From the NCBI GenBank assembly GCA_041685355.1, contig JAWLFY010000002.1, positions 1 through 64,000 on the forward strand: a stretch of DNA of 64,000 nt. Direction: 5' to 3'. The notes under the pieces were generated by a model, which did not search any database, was not told the origin of the DNA, and saw only the letters and a program-made list of their open reading frames with translations. Below, piece after piece: positions 26,912-36,300 of the stretch. The DNA comes from JAWLFY01 sp041685355. GTDB taxonomy: Bacteria; Planctomycetota; Planctomycetia; Pirellulales; Pirellulaceae. Both the position numbers and the translations under genes were made by a program. Numbering within the stretch: position 1 is the first letter of the stretch; each line of letters opens with the position of its first letter.

Positions 26912-27634
26912 ATGTCGAGCAGAACCTTTCGGTCCGGTCGCGGTCTCCTTCGGGCCGCCGTCTGCCTGGCCGGGATCGCCCCGGTCGCCGGATGCCAGGA
27001 CGGGCCGATGTACGCGCTGAAAAAAGTGAACCCGTACTTCGTTTACAAGGAATGGCGGGAGGACGAGGCGTACGGCGTCACCGACCACGAGCGGCGGGAG
27101 CAACTGCAGTCGCTCGCGGGCACGATCGGCCAGCTTCCGGCGGAACGTCAGGAGTACTGGGGGGCACACCTGCAAGCGTTGATGAACCAGGACCCCAGCC
27201 CGGAGATGCGGCGGATCGCGGTGTTGGCGGCCGGCAACATGACCGCGGGGAACCCGCAACCGATCATCGAACAAGCCCTCGAGGACGAGATCGCGAAGGT
27301 CCGGATGGAGGCGTGCCGATCGCTCGCGAAACGGGACGACGAGTCGGCGGCGCGGGCGCTCGCCGAGGTGATCGGATCGGAAACCGATCCCGACGTGAAG
27401 CACGCCGCGATCGCCGCGATCGGCAACCACCGCGGCCCGATCGCGACCGAATCGCTGCAAGTGGCGCTTCGCGACCGGAACCCGGCGACCCGCGATTTGG
27501 CGGTCCGATCGCTCAAGGGGGCGACCGGAAAAGATTATGGAGACGACCCACAAGTCTGGATCGCGGCGCTCAACGGCGAGCAAGTCGAAGAGCGGCCCGA
27601 CGGTTTCACCGAAAAACTGCGGCGGATGTTCTAG
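26912..27634 (+). CDS. HEAT-repeat lipoprotein
   Basis: A 240-residue exported lipoprotein: signal peptide with lipobox VAGC at about residue 28, then MYALKKVNPYFVYKEWREDEAYG, a segment conserved in planctomycete proteins, and four to five HEAT-like helical pairs (residues 75-210; e.g. PSPEMRRIAVLAAGNM, DEIAKVRMEACRSLAKRDD, TDPDVKHAAIAAIGNH). HEAT repeats act as protein-binding scaffolds; the partner is unknown. ATG start. It diverges from the HPF gene and converges with the isomerase-like gene, from which it is separated by an 18-bp minisatellite. Confidence 0.78.
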   Translation: MSSRTFRSGRGLLRAAVCLAGIAPVAGCQDGPMYALKKVNPYFVYKEWREDEAYGVTDHERREQLQSLAGTIGQLPAERQEYWGAHLQALMNQDPSPEMRRIAVLAAGNMTAGNPQPIIEQALEDEIAKVRMEACRSLAKRDDESAARALAEVIGSETDPDVKHAAIAAIGNHRGPIATESLQVALRDRNPATRDLAVRSLKGATGKDYGDDPQVWIAALNGEQVEERPDGFTEKLRRMF

Positions 27635-27669
27635 ACGTCGGCAGCCGTGACACCGAACACGATGACACC

Positions 27670-27741
27670 GAACAGGGCCGCCGCAACGAACAGGGCCGCC
27701 GCAACGAACAGGGCCGCCGCAACGAACAGGGCCGCCGCAAC
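27670..27741. repeat. 18-bp minisatellite, 4 perfect copies
   Basis: GAACAGGGCCGCCGCAAC at 27670, 27688, 27706 and 27724, followed by a partial unit. It lies between two convergent genes (stops at 27634 and 27759). The copies are identical, so the array is probably recent. Confidence 0.95.
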
Positions 27742-27758
27742 GAACGCCCCATCGGGGG

Positions 27759-28697
27759 TTAACCTCGCACCGACTCGGCGGCATCGTCGAGATACTTGCG
27801 GGCCCGGTTGATCTCGGCCGTCACTTCGGCGGTCGTCTCCAAGATCGGTTTGCCCCGCGGGAACGGGTGCATGAAAATCTCGGTCCACCCGTCGTAACCG
27901 ATCTCGTGGAGCGCCGCGACGAGCGGCTGGAAATCGAGCGGACCCCGCCCCGGCATCTGCAGCAACTCCTTCTGCTTCGATTGCCGTTTCGTGGAGCCCT
28001 TCCCGTGCTGCCAGGCATAGAACAGCACGATCGCGTCGCCGAGCTCACGGATCAAACCGCTGAGGAACTTTTCGTCCTGGCGGAGGTGGTACGGCGCCAG
28101 CGCGATCCCCAGGTTGTCCGCGGGGCGGAACTCGGCCAGCCACTTCATCGAATCGGGGGACTCGATCAGGTTGTTGCCGTGGTTCTCGATCGCCAGCGTG
28201 ACACCCGATTCGGCGGCCTGCTCAAGGTGCGGCTTGAGTTGCTCGGTGAACTCCCGCACCGCCGCCTTCAATTCGGACCCGCGGAGCCCCTTGGGCCCTT
28301 TCCCGCCGGTCACGATCGTCGGGCATCCGAGCCGCCCGGCGAGACGGAATTCGTCGTCGAGCCCGAACGGGCCGAGCGGGTATTGGGTGATGCAACCGAG
28401 CGTGACGTCGTGTCGATCGAGCAGCGCCGCGAACGCCTCCTCGCCCATTTCGTCGAGCTGTTCGCGTTGGTTCCCGTGGACCTTCGGCCACAGGTCGATC
28501 GCGGTCGCGCCGATCTTCTTCGCCTCGGGCACGATCTCTTCGAGTTTCGCGTACCCGTACATGCAAGAGGGGAGCATGTAGCGGAGCCGGAACGGCTTCG
28601 TCGCCGCGGCCGCCGCAGGCGCACCCAACGGCAGCGTGGTGAGCGGGAGGGCGGTCGCGGCCAGCGACCCGACGAACCGCCGTCGGTCGATCGACAT
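27759..28697 (-). CDS. Sugar phosphate isomerase/epimerase-like TIM-barrel protein, Tat-exported
   Basis: A 312-residue AP-endonuclease-2-type (xylose-isomerase-like) TIM barrel. The N-terminus MSIDRRRFVGSLAATALPLT is a twin-arginine signal. Barrel motifs include GATAIDLWP, GVTLAIENHGNNLI with a metal-site Glu and His, DNLGIALAPYHLRQDE, and GYDGWTEIFMHPFPRG near the end with a further Glu/His. Exported members of this family are numerous in planctomycetes; true substrates are unknown. ATG 28697 is preferred to the TTG two codons upstream. Divergent from the BCCT transporter gene. Confidence 0.85.
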   Translation of the reverse strand: MSIDRRRFVGSLAATALPLTTLPLGAPAAAAATKPFRLRYMLPSCMYGYAKLEEIVPEAKKIGATAIDLWPKVHGNQREQLDEMGEEAFAALLDRHDVTLGCITQYPLGPFGLDDEFRLAGRLGCPTIVTGGKGPKGLRGSELKAAVREFTEQLKPHLEQAAESGVTLAIENHGNNLIESPDSMKWLAEFRPADNLGIALAPYHLRQDEKFLSGLIRELGDAIVLFYAWQHGKGSTKRQSKQKELLQMPGRGPLDFQPLVAALHEIGYDGWTEIFMHPFPRGKPILETTAEVTAEINRARKYLDDAAESVRG

Positions 28698-28826
28698 CAG
28701 CAAGACTCCTAGAGAAACACGCGAAGCGGGGAAACCTCTCGGGTCTCCCAGGATAACCCCACGCCGTCAAGCCGGTCGCCGATACGACGCGACCCGACCG
28801 GCGACCGGGGAGGCGAAGTCTCGGTC

Positions 28827-28866
28827 GTGCGTTCGATCAGCGACCCGTGCGTTCGATCAGCGACCC
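28827..28866. repeat. 20-bp direct tandem duplication
   Basis: GTGCGTTCGATCAGCGACCC occurs twice back to back in the upstream region of the BCCT transporter, about 80 bp before its start, in a place where it could alter a promoter. Confidence 0.9.
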
Positions 28867-28944
28867 GGACGAACGTCGCTGGCGTGTGGTTACAATGCCG
28901 CCTCCGTCTTGCTCGCCCGTCCGCCCCGTCAAGGCGTCCCGGTT

Positions 28945-30519
28945 TTGAAACTCATTTCCGATTTTCGTGACACGATGAGCCCTCCCGTTTTTCTCGGGTC
29001 GGCCGGGCTGATCGTCGCGTTCGTGCTCTACGGGGCGATCTTTACAAGCCACGCCGAAACGACGTTCGATGCGGTGCAATCGGGGATCGTGTTCTATTTC
29101 GGATGGTTTTATGTCCTTTCGGCAAGCTTGATGCTGATCTTTGCGATCGGGGTCGCCTGCAGCCGTTTCGGCGGCATCCGATTGGGTGGCGAAGAGGCGC
29201 GGCCGGAGTTCCACGGGGTGACTTGGTTCACCATGTTGATCTCCGCCGGGATGGGGATCGGGTTGGTGTTTTTCGGCGTCGCCGAGCCGGTCGCGCATTA
29301 CCTCCGTCCGGTTGATGCCGACCCGGAATCTCGCGAGGCGATCCGGCAGGCGATCTTTTACAGCTTTTTTCATTGGGGAGTTCATCCCTGGGCGATCTAC
29401 ATCGCCATCGCCTTGCCGTTGGCCTACTTTCATTTTCGGTATGGGCTCCCGCTCGCCCCCCGGTCGATGCTGTATCCCGTGATCGGAGAACGCTACCGCG
29501 GGTGGGCGGGGCACACCGTCGACATCCTCTGCACCGTGGGAACGCTATTCGGGGTGGGGACTTCACTGGGGCTCGGGGCGATGCAGATCAACGCGGGGCT
29601 GAACATGATCGGTGGGGTTCCGGTGAGCCTCCCGGTTCAGCTGTTGACGATCGGTCTGATCACGACCGTGGCAACGATCTCCGTCGTCACCGGCTTGAAG
29701 GTGGGGATTCGTCGGCTGAGCCAATTCAACCTCATCCTCGCCGGGTTGATCCTGGCCTTTGTGATCGTTTGCGGGCCGACGGTGAGGATTCTGGAAACCT
29801 TCACCAGCGGGATCGGCAGGTATTTGCAACAGCTCCCGCAGGCGTCGTTTCGGATTGACCACCAAACCGCCGGGGCATGGCAATCGGAGTGGACGCTGTT
29901 TTATTGGAGCTGGTGGATCGCTTGGTCCCCGTTCGTCGGGATCTTTGCGGCGAGGATTTCCAAGGGGCGGACGATTCGCGAATTCATCACCGTGATGCTT
30001 CTCGTCCCGACCTTGACCGGGTGTCTTTGGTTCGCCGCGCTCGGCGGGACGGCGTTGTCGATCGAGCACCAGGAGGCGGCGGGGGGGATCGCCGAAGCGA
30101 TGGGGCAATACGGGGAAGCCGAGGAGGGCACGCCGATCGCCTTCTATGCCCTTCTGGATCGACTCCCGCTGAGCGGTTGGACTTCGGCCCTCGGGACGCT
30201 GGTGATCGTCTTGTTCTTCATTACGTCGTCGGACTCGGGATCGCTCGTCGACGTGATGGTAACGTCGGGAGGCAACGAGAATCCGCCGACGCCCTACCGG
30301 ATTTTTTGGTGTGTCGCCGAGGGCGTCGTGGCGGCGAGCCTCCTTATCGCCGGCGGGCTGACGGCGCTGCGGACCGCCTCGCTGACGCCGGCCTTGCCGA
30401 TGACCGTGCTGTTGTTGGTCGGGTGTGGAGGGTTGATCCGGGCGCTCCGAGCCGACGCCCGTCAATCGGGCCGCGTCAGCCTCGATCGGCTCCGTGGGGA
30501 CTCGGGGGGGCAAGAGTAG
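28945..30519 (+). CDS. BCCT family transporter (choline/glycine-betaine/carnitine type)
   Basis: About 524 residues with 12 predicted helices, a sodium- or proton-coupled importer of quaternary-ammonium osmolytes. Signatures: MGIGLVFFGVAEPVAHY, FFHWGVHPWAIY, GTLFGVGTSLGLGAMQIN, and YWSWWIAWSPFVGIFAARIS, the family fingerprint with the tryptophan box, then TSSDSGSLVDVMVTSGG. I place the start at TTG 28945, about ten bases after AAGG, giving MKLISDFRDTM; ATG 28975 is possible. Upstream the frame stays open to 28636 but is not protein-like. No long cytosolic regulatory tail is visible, so osmosensing like BetP is uncertain. Substrate not determinable. Confidence 0.92.
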   Translation: MKLISDFRDTMSPPVFLGSAGLIVAFVLYGAIFTSHAETTFDAVQSGIVFYFGWFYVLSASLMLIFAIGVACSRFGGIRLGGEEARPEFHGVTWFTMLISAGMGIGLVFFGVAEPVAHYLRPVDADPESREAIRQAIFYSFFHWGVHPWAIYIAIALPLAYFHFRYGLPLAPRSMLYPVIGERYRGWAGHTVDILCTVGTLFGVGTSLGLGAMQINAGLNMIGGVPVSLPVQLLTIGLITTVATISVVTGLKVGIRRLSQFNLILAGLILAFVIVCGPTVRILETFTSGIGRYLQQLPQASFRIDHQTAGAWQSEWTLFYWSWWIAWSPFVGIFAARISKGRTIREFITVMLLVPTLTGCLWFAALGGTALSIEHQEAAGGIAEAMGQYGEAEEGTPIAFYALLDRLPLSGWTSALGTLVIVLFFITSSDSGSLVDVMVTSGGNENPPTPYRIFWCVAEGVVAASLLIAGGLTALRTASLTPALPMTVLLLVGCGGLIRALRADARQSGRVSLDRLRGDSGGQE

Positions 30520-30555
30520 GGCGCGAGCCGAGAATCCCGGCCGATCGTCCCGGCC

Positions 30556-30839
30556 GCTCGGTCGGCGTCACGCCGCCAGGCGATCGAAATCCTCGGCGGA
30601 AGTGGTCCGGCCTCCTCGTCCACGACCCGATGGCGTTTGGTGGGTGGCACCGTCTGGCGTTTGGCGGTCTGGCTGTCTGGCGTGGTGGGAGGCACCGTCT
30701 GACCCGATGGCTTTTGGTGGGTGGCACCATCTGGCGCTCGGTCGGCGTCACGCCGCCAGGCGATCGAAATCCTCGGCGGAAATGGTCCGGCCTCCTCGTC
30801 CACGACCCGATGGCGTTTGGTGGGTGGCACCGTCTGGCG
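30556..30839. repeat. 104-bp direct duplication (30556-30659 and 30736-30839)
   Basis: Two copies begin at GCTCGGTCGGCGTCACGCCG and end with the GGTGGGTGGCACCGTCTGGCG core. They are offset by 180 bp and differ at a single base (30602 G versus 30782 A). The duplication carries a core repeat at its end, so unequal recombination between cores could have made it. Confidence 0.93.
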
Positions 30840-31154
30840 GGCTTTTGGTGGGTGGCACCGTCTGGCGGTCTTTTGGTGGGTGGCACCGTCTGGCGTTTGT
30901 TTGGTGGGTGGCACCGTCTGGCGGTCTCATCTGGCGATCTGGCGGTTTGGTGGGTGGCACCGTCTGGCGCGATGGCTTTTGGTGGGTGGCACCGTCTGGC
31001 GGTCTTTTGGTGGGTGGCACCGTCTGGCGGTCTCTTTGGTGGGTGGCACCGTCTGGCGGTCTGGCGGGCGTTTGGTGGGTGGCACCGTCTGGCGGTCTCC
31101 GTCTGGCGGTCTGGCGGTCTGGCGGTCTGGCGTGGTGCGTGGCACCGTCTGGCG
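30639..31154. repeat. Array of about 13 copies of GGTGGGTGGCACCGTCTGGCG
   Basis: Core copies start at about 30639, 30684, 30717, 30819, 30847, 30874, 30903, 30949, 30981, 31009, 31038, 31073 and 31134. Two are variants (GGTGGGAGG... at 30684, ...CACCATC at 30717; the last reads GGTGCGTGG). Spacing is irregular, 27-100 bp, with GGCGGTCT filler words that are themselves repeated. The core contains GGTGGCACC, a short inverted repeat, and runs of G that could form a two-layer quadruplex. Confidence 0.95.
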
Positions 31155-31293
31155 GGCTGGTCGACCGAAGCTCGCGGCCGTTGGGCGTTGCCCGGTTTTC
31201 GGGGTTGACCGAGATGTGAACATCCGTACCATTTGGCGTGGTGCTCGTTCGGGGCGTTTCGGAATGGCTCACTCGGTTTCGAGGGGATTGGGG

Positions 31294-33258
31294 ATGACGG
31301 TTTCGACGGTACCGGCCGCGGGCCGGCAAGGGGGGGCGGGGGACCCGCTCGAGGTGCTTCGCGAGCGGTTCGCGATGGATGGCTTTCGCCAGGGGCAACG
31401 GGACGTGATCGACCGGTTGTTGGCCGGGAAGAACGTCGCGGCGGTGTTCCCGACCGGCGGCGGCAAGAGCCTTTGCTACCAACTGCCGAGTCAGATGTTG
31501 ACGGGGACGACGGTGGTCGTTTCGCCGTTGATCGCGTTGATGAAGGACCAGTGCGACGCGTTGGCCGCGCGGGGGATCAAGGCGGCGAGGCTCGATTCGA
31601 GCCTTTCCCCGGCGGAGTTCCGGGACGCGACCCGCGGGATCCGCGACGGTTCGATCCGGATCGTGTACGTCGCCCCGGAGCGATTTTTCAACGAACGGTT
31701 TCTGGCTTCGCTCGGGACGTTGCACGTGTCGCTGTTCGCGATCGACGAGGCCCACTGCATCAGCCAGTGGGGGCACAACTTTCGGCCCGACTATTTGAAG
31801 CTCGCCCGGTTGGCGAAGGAACTCGGTGTCGAGCGGGTGTTGGCGTTGACGGCGACGGCGACCCCGGAGGTGTTGGGGGATATCCGTGAGGCGTTCGGGA
31901 TCGACGAAGGGGACGCGATCCGGACCCCGTTTCATCGAGCGAACTTGCACTTGCGTAGCCGCGTCGTCAGCAGCGAGAGGCACTACGAATCGTTGCGGGA
32001 GGCGATCCATCGACGCGACCGCGGCCCGACGTTGGTGTACGTTTCGCTGCAGCGGACGGCGGAGGAAATCGCGGAGCGGCTGACCGCGGACGGCCTCGCC
32101 GCGTCGCACTACCACGCCGGGCTCGAGCCGGAGGTGCGTACCGAGATCCAGCAGCGGTTCTTGGCGTCCGACGACGCGATCGTCGTCGCGACGATCGCGT
32201 TCGGGATGGGGATCGACAAGCCGAACCTGCGATACGTTTATCACTTCAACCCGCCGAAGTCGCTGGAGTCGTACGCGCAAGAGGTGGGTCGAGCCGGGCG
32301 GGACGGCGAAGACGCGGTCTGTGAGACGTTGCTCGTCCCGGAAGACCGGATCGTGTTGGAGAACTTCATCTACGGCGACACCCCGTCGCGCCCGGCGGTG
32401 GGGCGTCTGATCGATTTGCTGGCCGGCCAACCCGAGACGTTCCACGTGTCGCATCAGCAGTTGTCGAACGAGGCGGACGTCCGGATCTTGGTGATGCGGA
32501 CGATCCTGACGTATTTGGAATTGCGCGGTTACCTCCGGGCGACGTCACCGCGGTATGGCACCTACCAAGTCCAGCCGTTGGTCGAGTCGGGGAAGATCCT
32601 TCGTCACTTTCAAGGGGAACGGCGTCAGTTCGTCGCGGGAATCTTGGGGTCGCTCACCAAGGGTCGTAAGTGGTTCCTGCTGAACATGACCGTGGCGACC
32701 GAACGACTCGGTTCGGACCGCCAGCGGATCGTTCGTGCGCTGGATTATCTGGTCGAACGGGGATGGATCGAGTTGCGTGCGAGCGGGCTCGAGCACGGGT
32801 ATCGATGGCTCCGTCGCGTCGAGGAGCCGAAGCGGTTGGGGGACGAGTTGTTCGAAACGCTCCGCGAACGCGAGCGGTCGGAGTTGGGGCGGTTGGATCA
32901 GGTGTTCGCGTTGATCCGCGGCGAGTCGTGTCAGGCGGCAACGTTGTCGGAACATTTCGGCGAACCGCTGGTCGAGCCGTGTGGCCGCTGTACCGCGTGT
33001 CGTGGCGAGGGCCGAAACACGATCCCGCCGATCGCGTCGCGAAAGGTCGGTTCGTCGGCGACGTCGGCGGTCCACGCGGTGGCGCGAAAATATCCCGACT
33101 TGTTTACCTCGCCCCGCGACCGGGCGCGATTCCTGTGCGGGCTATCGTCCCCCCGTTTCGTCCGCGCGCGGCTGACCCGCGACCCGCACTTCGGGGTCTG
33201 CGACCGGATCCCGTTCGCGGAGGTACTGAAGCAGATGGGCGAGACGGGAGAATCATGA
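31294..33258 (+). CDS. recQ: ATP-dependent DNA helicase RecQ
   Basis: A 654-residue superfamily-2 3'-5' DNA helicase for recombination and replication-fork repair. Motif I TGGGKSLCYQLP (near residue 52), DEAH box IDEAHCISQWGHNFRPDY, motif III TATAT, motif VI QEVGRAGRDG, the RecQ zinc-binding cysteines in EPCGRCTACRG plus an upstream Cys, and a winged-helix region are all present. I find no HRDC domain: the C-terminus instead carries a short planctomycete-type extension. Start ATG 31294 lies seven bases after GAGGGG; the frame stays open much further upstream only through the repeat field. An alternative ATG is 31264. Confidence 0.95.
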   Translation: MTVSTVPAAGRQGGAGDPLEVLRERFAMDGFRQGQRDVIDRLLAGKNVAAVFPTGGGKSLCYQLPSQMLTGTTVVVSPLIALMKDQCDALAARGIKAARLDSSLSPAEFRDATRGIRDGSIRIVYVAPERFFNERFLASLGTLHVSLFAIDEAHCISQWGHNFRPDYLKLARLAKELGVERVLALTATATPEVLGDIREAFGIDEGDAIRTPFHRANLHLRSRVVSSERHYESLREAIHRRDRGPTLVYVSLQRTAEEIAERLTADGLAASHYHAGLEPEVRTEIQQRFLASDDAIVVATIAFGMGIDKPNLRYVYHFNPPKSLESYAQEVGRAGRDGEDAVCETLLVPEDRIVLENFIYGDTPSRPAVGRLIDLLAGQPETFHVSHQQLSNEADVRILVMRTILTYLELRGYLRATSPRYGTYQVQPLVESGKILRHFQGERRQFVAGILGSLTKGRKWFLLNMTVATERLGSDRQRIVRALDYLVERGWIELRASGLEHGYRWLRRVEEPKRLGDELFETLRERERSELGRLDQVFALIRGESCQAATLSEHFGEPLVEPCGRCTACRGEGRNTIPPIASRKVGSSATSAVHAVARKYPDLFTSPRDRARFLCGLSSPRFVRARLTRDPHFGVCDRIPFAEVLKQMGETGES

Positions 33259-33352
33259 CCATCTCGGCGTCTCCAGATTTGCACCGGTCCCCGATGCTCG
33301 GTATGACAGCAATGACCGCCGGCCCGTTTCCGTCACGCACCCGGAACACATC

Positions 33353-36300
33353 ATGATTCGCACTTCGGTTTTTCCGTCCGCCATGTCGGCCCGCTCAGAC
33401 ACGCGCGAACGACGCTTTGAGTCACGACGGCGATGCGGCCCGTCGTTTCGATCGTCATGGCTCGCCGGCTTGACACTCTTGTGCACGCCGTTTGTCGGAG
33501 TCGAGAGTGTCGCCGTGGGCCAGGGTGGGGATCCCCCGACGTTCGAGGCAGCAACCGAGGCATCCGAGTCGAACGGGACCGCCGAGACGGGGCCGGAGAC
33601 CGTGTTGACGTTGTCTCCGGGGGAGGGGAACCCGCGGAACAGCGAAGGGGATTTCATCCGTTTGCAGGACGGGCGATTGCTGTTCATCTACACGCGGTTT
33701 GTCGGCGGCAGCAGCGACCATGACGCGGCGTCGCTGGTCAGCCGGGTCTCGGACGATCGTGGCGCGACGTGGTCGGACGATGACGTGACGGTCTTGGAGA
33801 ACGAGGGGGACTGGAACGTCATGTCGGTCTCGCTGCTGCGGCTGGCCGACGGACGAATCGCGATGTTTTATTTGCGAAAGAATTCGATCACCGATTGCCG
33901 GCCGTTGGTCCGTTTTTCGGACGACGAGGCGGAGAGTTGGGGGGAGCCGGTCGAGATCATTCCCGACGACGACATCGGCTACTACGTGCTGAACAACGAC
34001 CGGGTGATCGAGCTCCAAGGAGGGCGTTTGGTGGTTCCCGTCGCGTTGCATCACCGTCCCGGTTGGGAAGACCGAGATTGGAAGGGAGAGGTGATGTGCT
34101 TCCTGAGCGACGATCGGGGCGCGTCGTGGCGGCGTTCGAAGACGACGCGTCGGGCCCGATCGGCCGAGGGCGACCGTGTCGCGGCTCAGGAACCGGGGGT
34201 GATCGAGCTTCGCGACGGGCGGCTGATGATGTGGGTGCGGACCGATGCCGGGGAGCAGTACCACAGTCACTCCGACGATTCCGGGGAGACGTGGTCGGCG
34301 TTGGAACCGATGGGGGTGGCTTCGCCGCAATCGCCGGCGTCGATCGAGCGGATCCCGGGAACCGAGACGATTTTGATGGTATGGAATGACCACACCGATG
34401 TCCCGGTGGGGAAGCGGACCGCGCGAACGCCACTGAACGTCGCCGTGTCGCGTGACGAGGGTGAAACGTGGTCGCCGTCGCGGGTGATCGCCGGCGATCC
34501 GGACGGATGGTATTGCTACACCGCGATCGAGTTCGTCGGCGACCGGGTGCTGCTCGGTCACGTCGCGGGGAAGCAAGCGAGCGGGAAACGGCTGGCGACG
34601 ACGCGGATCACGCGGGTGCCGATCGCTTGGTGTACCGCCACGGCCGAGAGGGAGCCGATTCGGGTCGGCCGACGGGCGGTCGAGATTCACCGCTCGGCGC
34701 CGGTGATCGACGGACATAACGATCTGCCGTGGGCGCTTCGGAAGTCGCCGCGGTCGTTCGGCTCGATCGACCTTCGCGATTCACAGCCGCAGTTCCATAC
34801 CGACATCCCGAGGCTGCGGAGCGGCGGCGTCGGGGCGCAGTTTTGGTCGGTGTACGTCCCGGCGGACACGATCGACGACGGCCGTTCGTTGAGCACCACG
34901 TTGGAACAGATCGACCTGGTCGAGCGGATGGTGGAGCGGTATGACGACACCTTCGAGATCGCGCTCGATACCGACGAGATCGAACGGATCCGCGGGGAAG
35001 GGAAGATCGCTTCGTTGATCGGCGTCGAAGGGGGGCATTCGATCGAGAACTCGATTAATGTCCTGCGGCAGCTTTACGATCGCGGCGCGCGGTACATGAC
35101 GCTGACCCATTCGCGGTCGCTCGATTGGGCCGATTCGTGTTCCGACCAGCCGCGATGCGGCGGGCTGTCGGCGTTCGGCGAAGAGGTCGTTCGAGAGATG
35201 AACCGGTTGGGGATGCTCGTCGACATCTCGCACGTTTCGCCCGACTGCATGCGGCACGCGTTGCGCGTCAGCACCGCCCCGGTCATTTTCTCGCACTCCT
35301 CGGCGCGGGGCGTCGCCGACCACCCTCGGAACGTGCCCGACGACGTGTTGCGAATGTTGCCGGAAAACGGCGGAGTCGTGATGGTCAATTTCTACAACAG
35401 TTTTGTCGAACCGGAGGAAGTCAAGCGGAGCTTGGAGCGGAGTCGGGTTCGCGACGCGTTACGCGAGAAATACCCCGACGATGCGGACCGGGCGACGGCC
35501 GAACTTCGCAAGTGGGAAGTCGCCAACCCGCAACCGAATCGCTGCACCGCGCATCACGTCCTCGATCACATCGAGCGGGTGATCGAGGTCGCGGGGATCG
35601 ATCACGTCGGGCTGGGGTCCGATTACGACGGGATCCCGACGGTGCCGAAGCAGCTAGAGGACGTCGCCAGCTATCCCGTGATCACCCAAGGGTTGATCGA
35701 CCGGGGTTATCGCGAGACCGACATCCGCAAGGTGTTGGGGGGGAACTTGATGCGGGCGTTCCGCGGTGCGGAGGCGGTCGCGGAGGCAGCGGGGGAGACG
35801 CCGGACGCGGACAGCGAACCGGAAGGTGTCCGAACGGGCACGGGCACCAAGACGGACACGCCCAAGAAGACGGACACGGGCACCGAGTCGGGCGTGGGGG
35901 CCGAGTCGGGCGTGGGGGCCGAGTCGGGCGGGGTGGCAGGATCAGCCGTGAAGGACGTGCCGGAGGGGGACGCGGCGTCCGATGGGGACGCGGAATCGGC
36001 GGCGGAACCGGTTGCTCCCGACGCCCCGGAGGTGCGGGTGACGAACGTGCGTCGGGTGTTTCATAACGGCGAGCACAACGCGTTCACCGACCTGGTTCGC
36101 TTCCGTGATCGACTCTACTTGACGTTTCGCAGTTGTCCCGACGGGCACATGGTTTATCCGAGTTCGTCGATCATCGTGCTTCGGAGCGACGACGGGGATG
36201 ACTGGGAGCCGGTGCATCGGTTCGCGGTCAAGGATCGGGATACCCGCGACCCGCACTTTCTCGTCTTCCGTGACAAGTTGTTTGTGTATACCGGGACGTG

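Larger units (their letters stand above)
30520..31293. other. Large intergenic repeat field between BCCT transporter and recQ
   Basis: 774 bases without a supported gene. All three forward frames stay open across much of it only because the sequence is GC-rich and repetitive. Contents: a 104-bp direct duplication and about 13 copies of a 21-bp core described separately, and 100 bp before recQ of ordinary sequence with no clear promoter. Confidence 0.75.

Noticed and set aside
30639..31154. CRISPR array
   Set aside because: Copies are irregularly spaced with repetitive fillers, not unique spacers of equal length, and no cas genes are present.
30494..31232. Overlapping frames of ~100-240 residues on both strands through the repeat field, and the RecQ frame extended to 30721
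   Set aside because: They translate the 21-bp core in different frames (GGWHRLAV or CHPPK repeats) and have no ribosome site or non-repetitive sequence.
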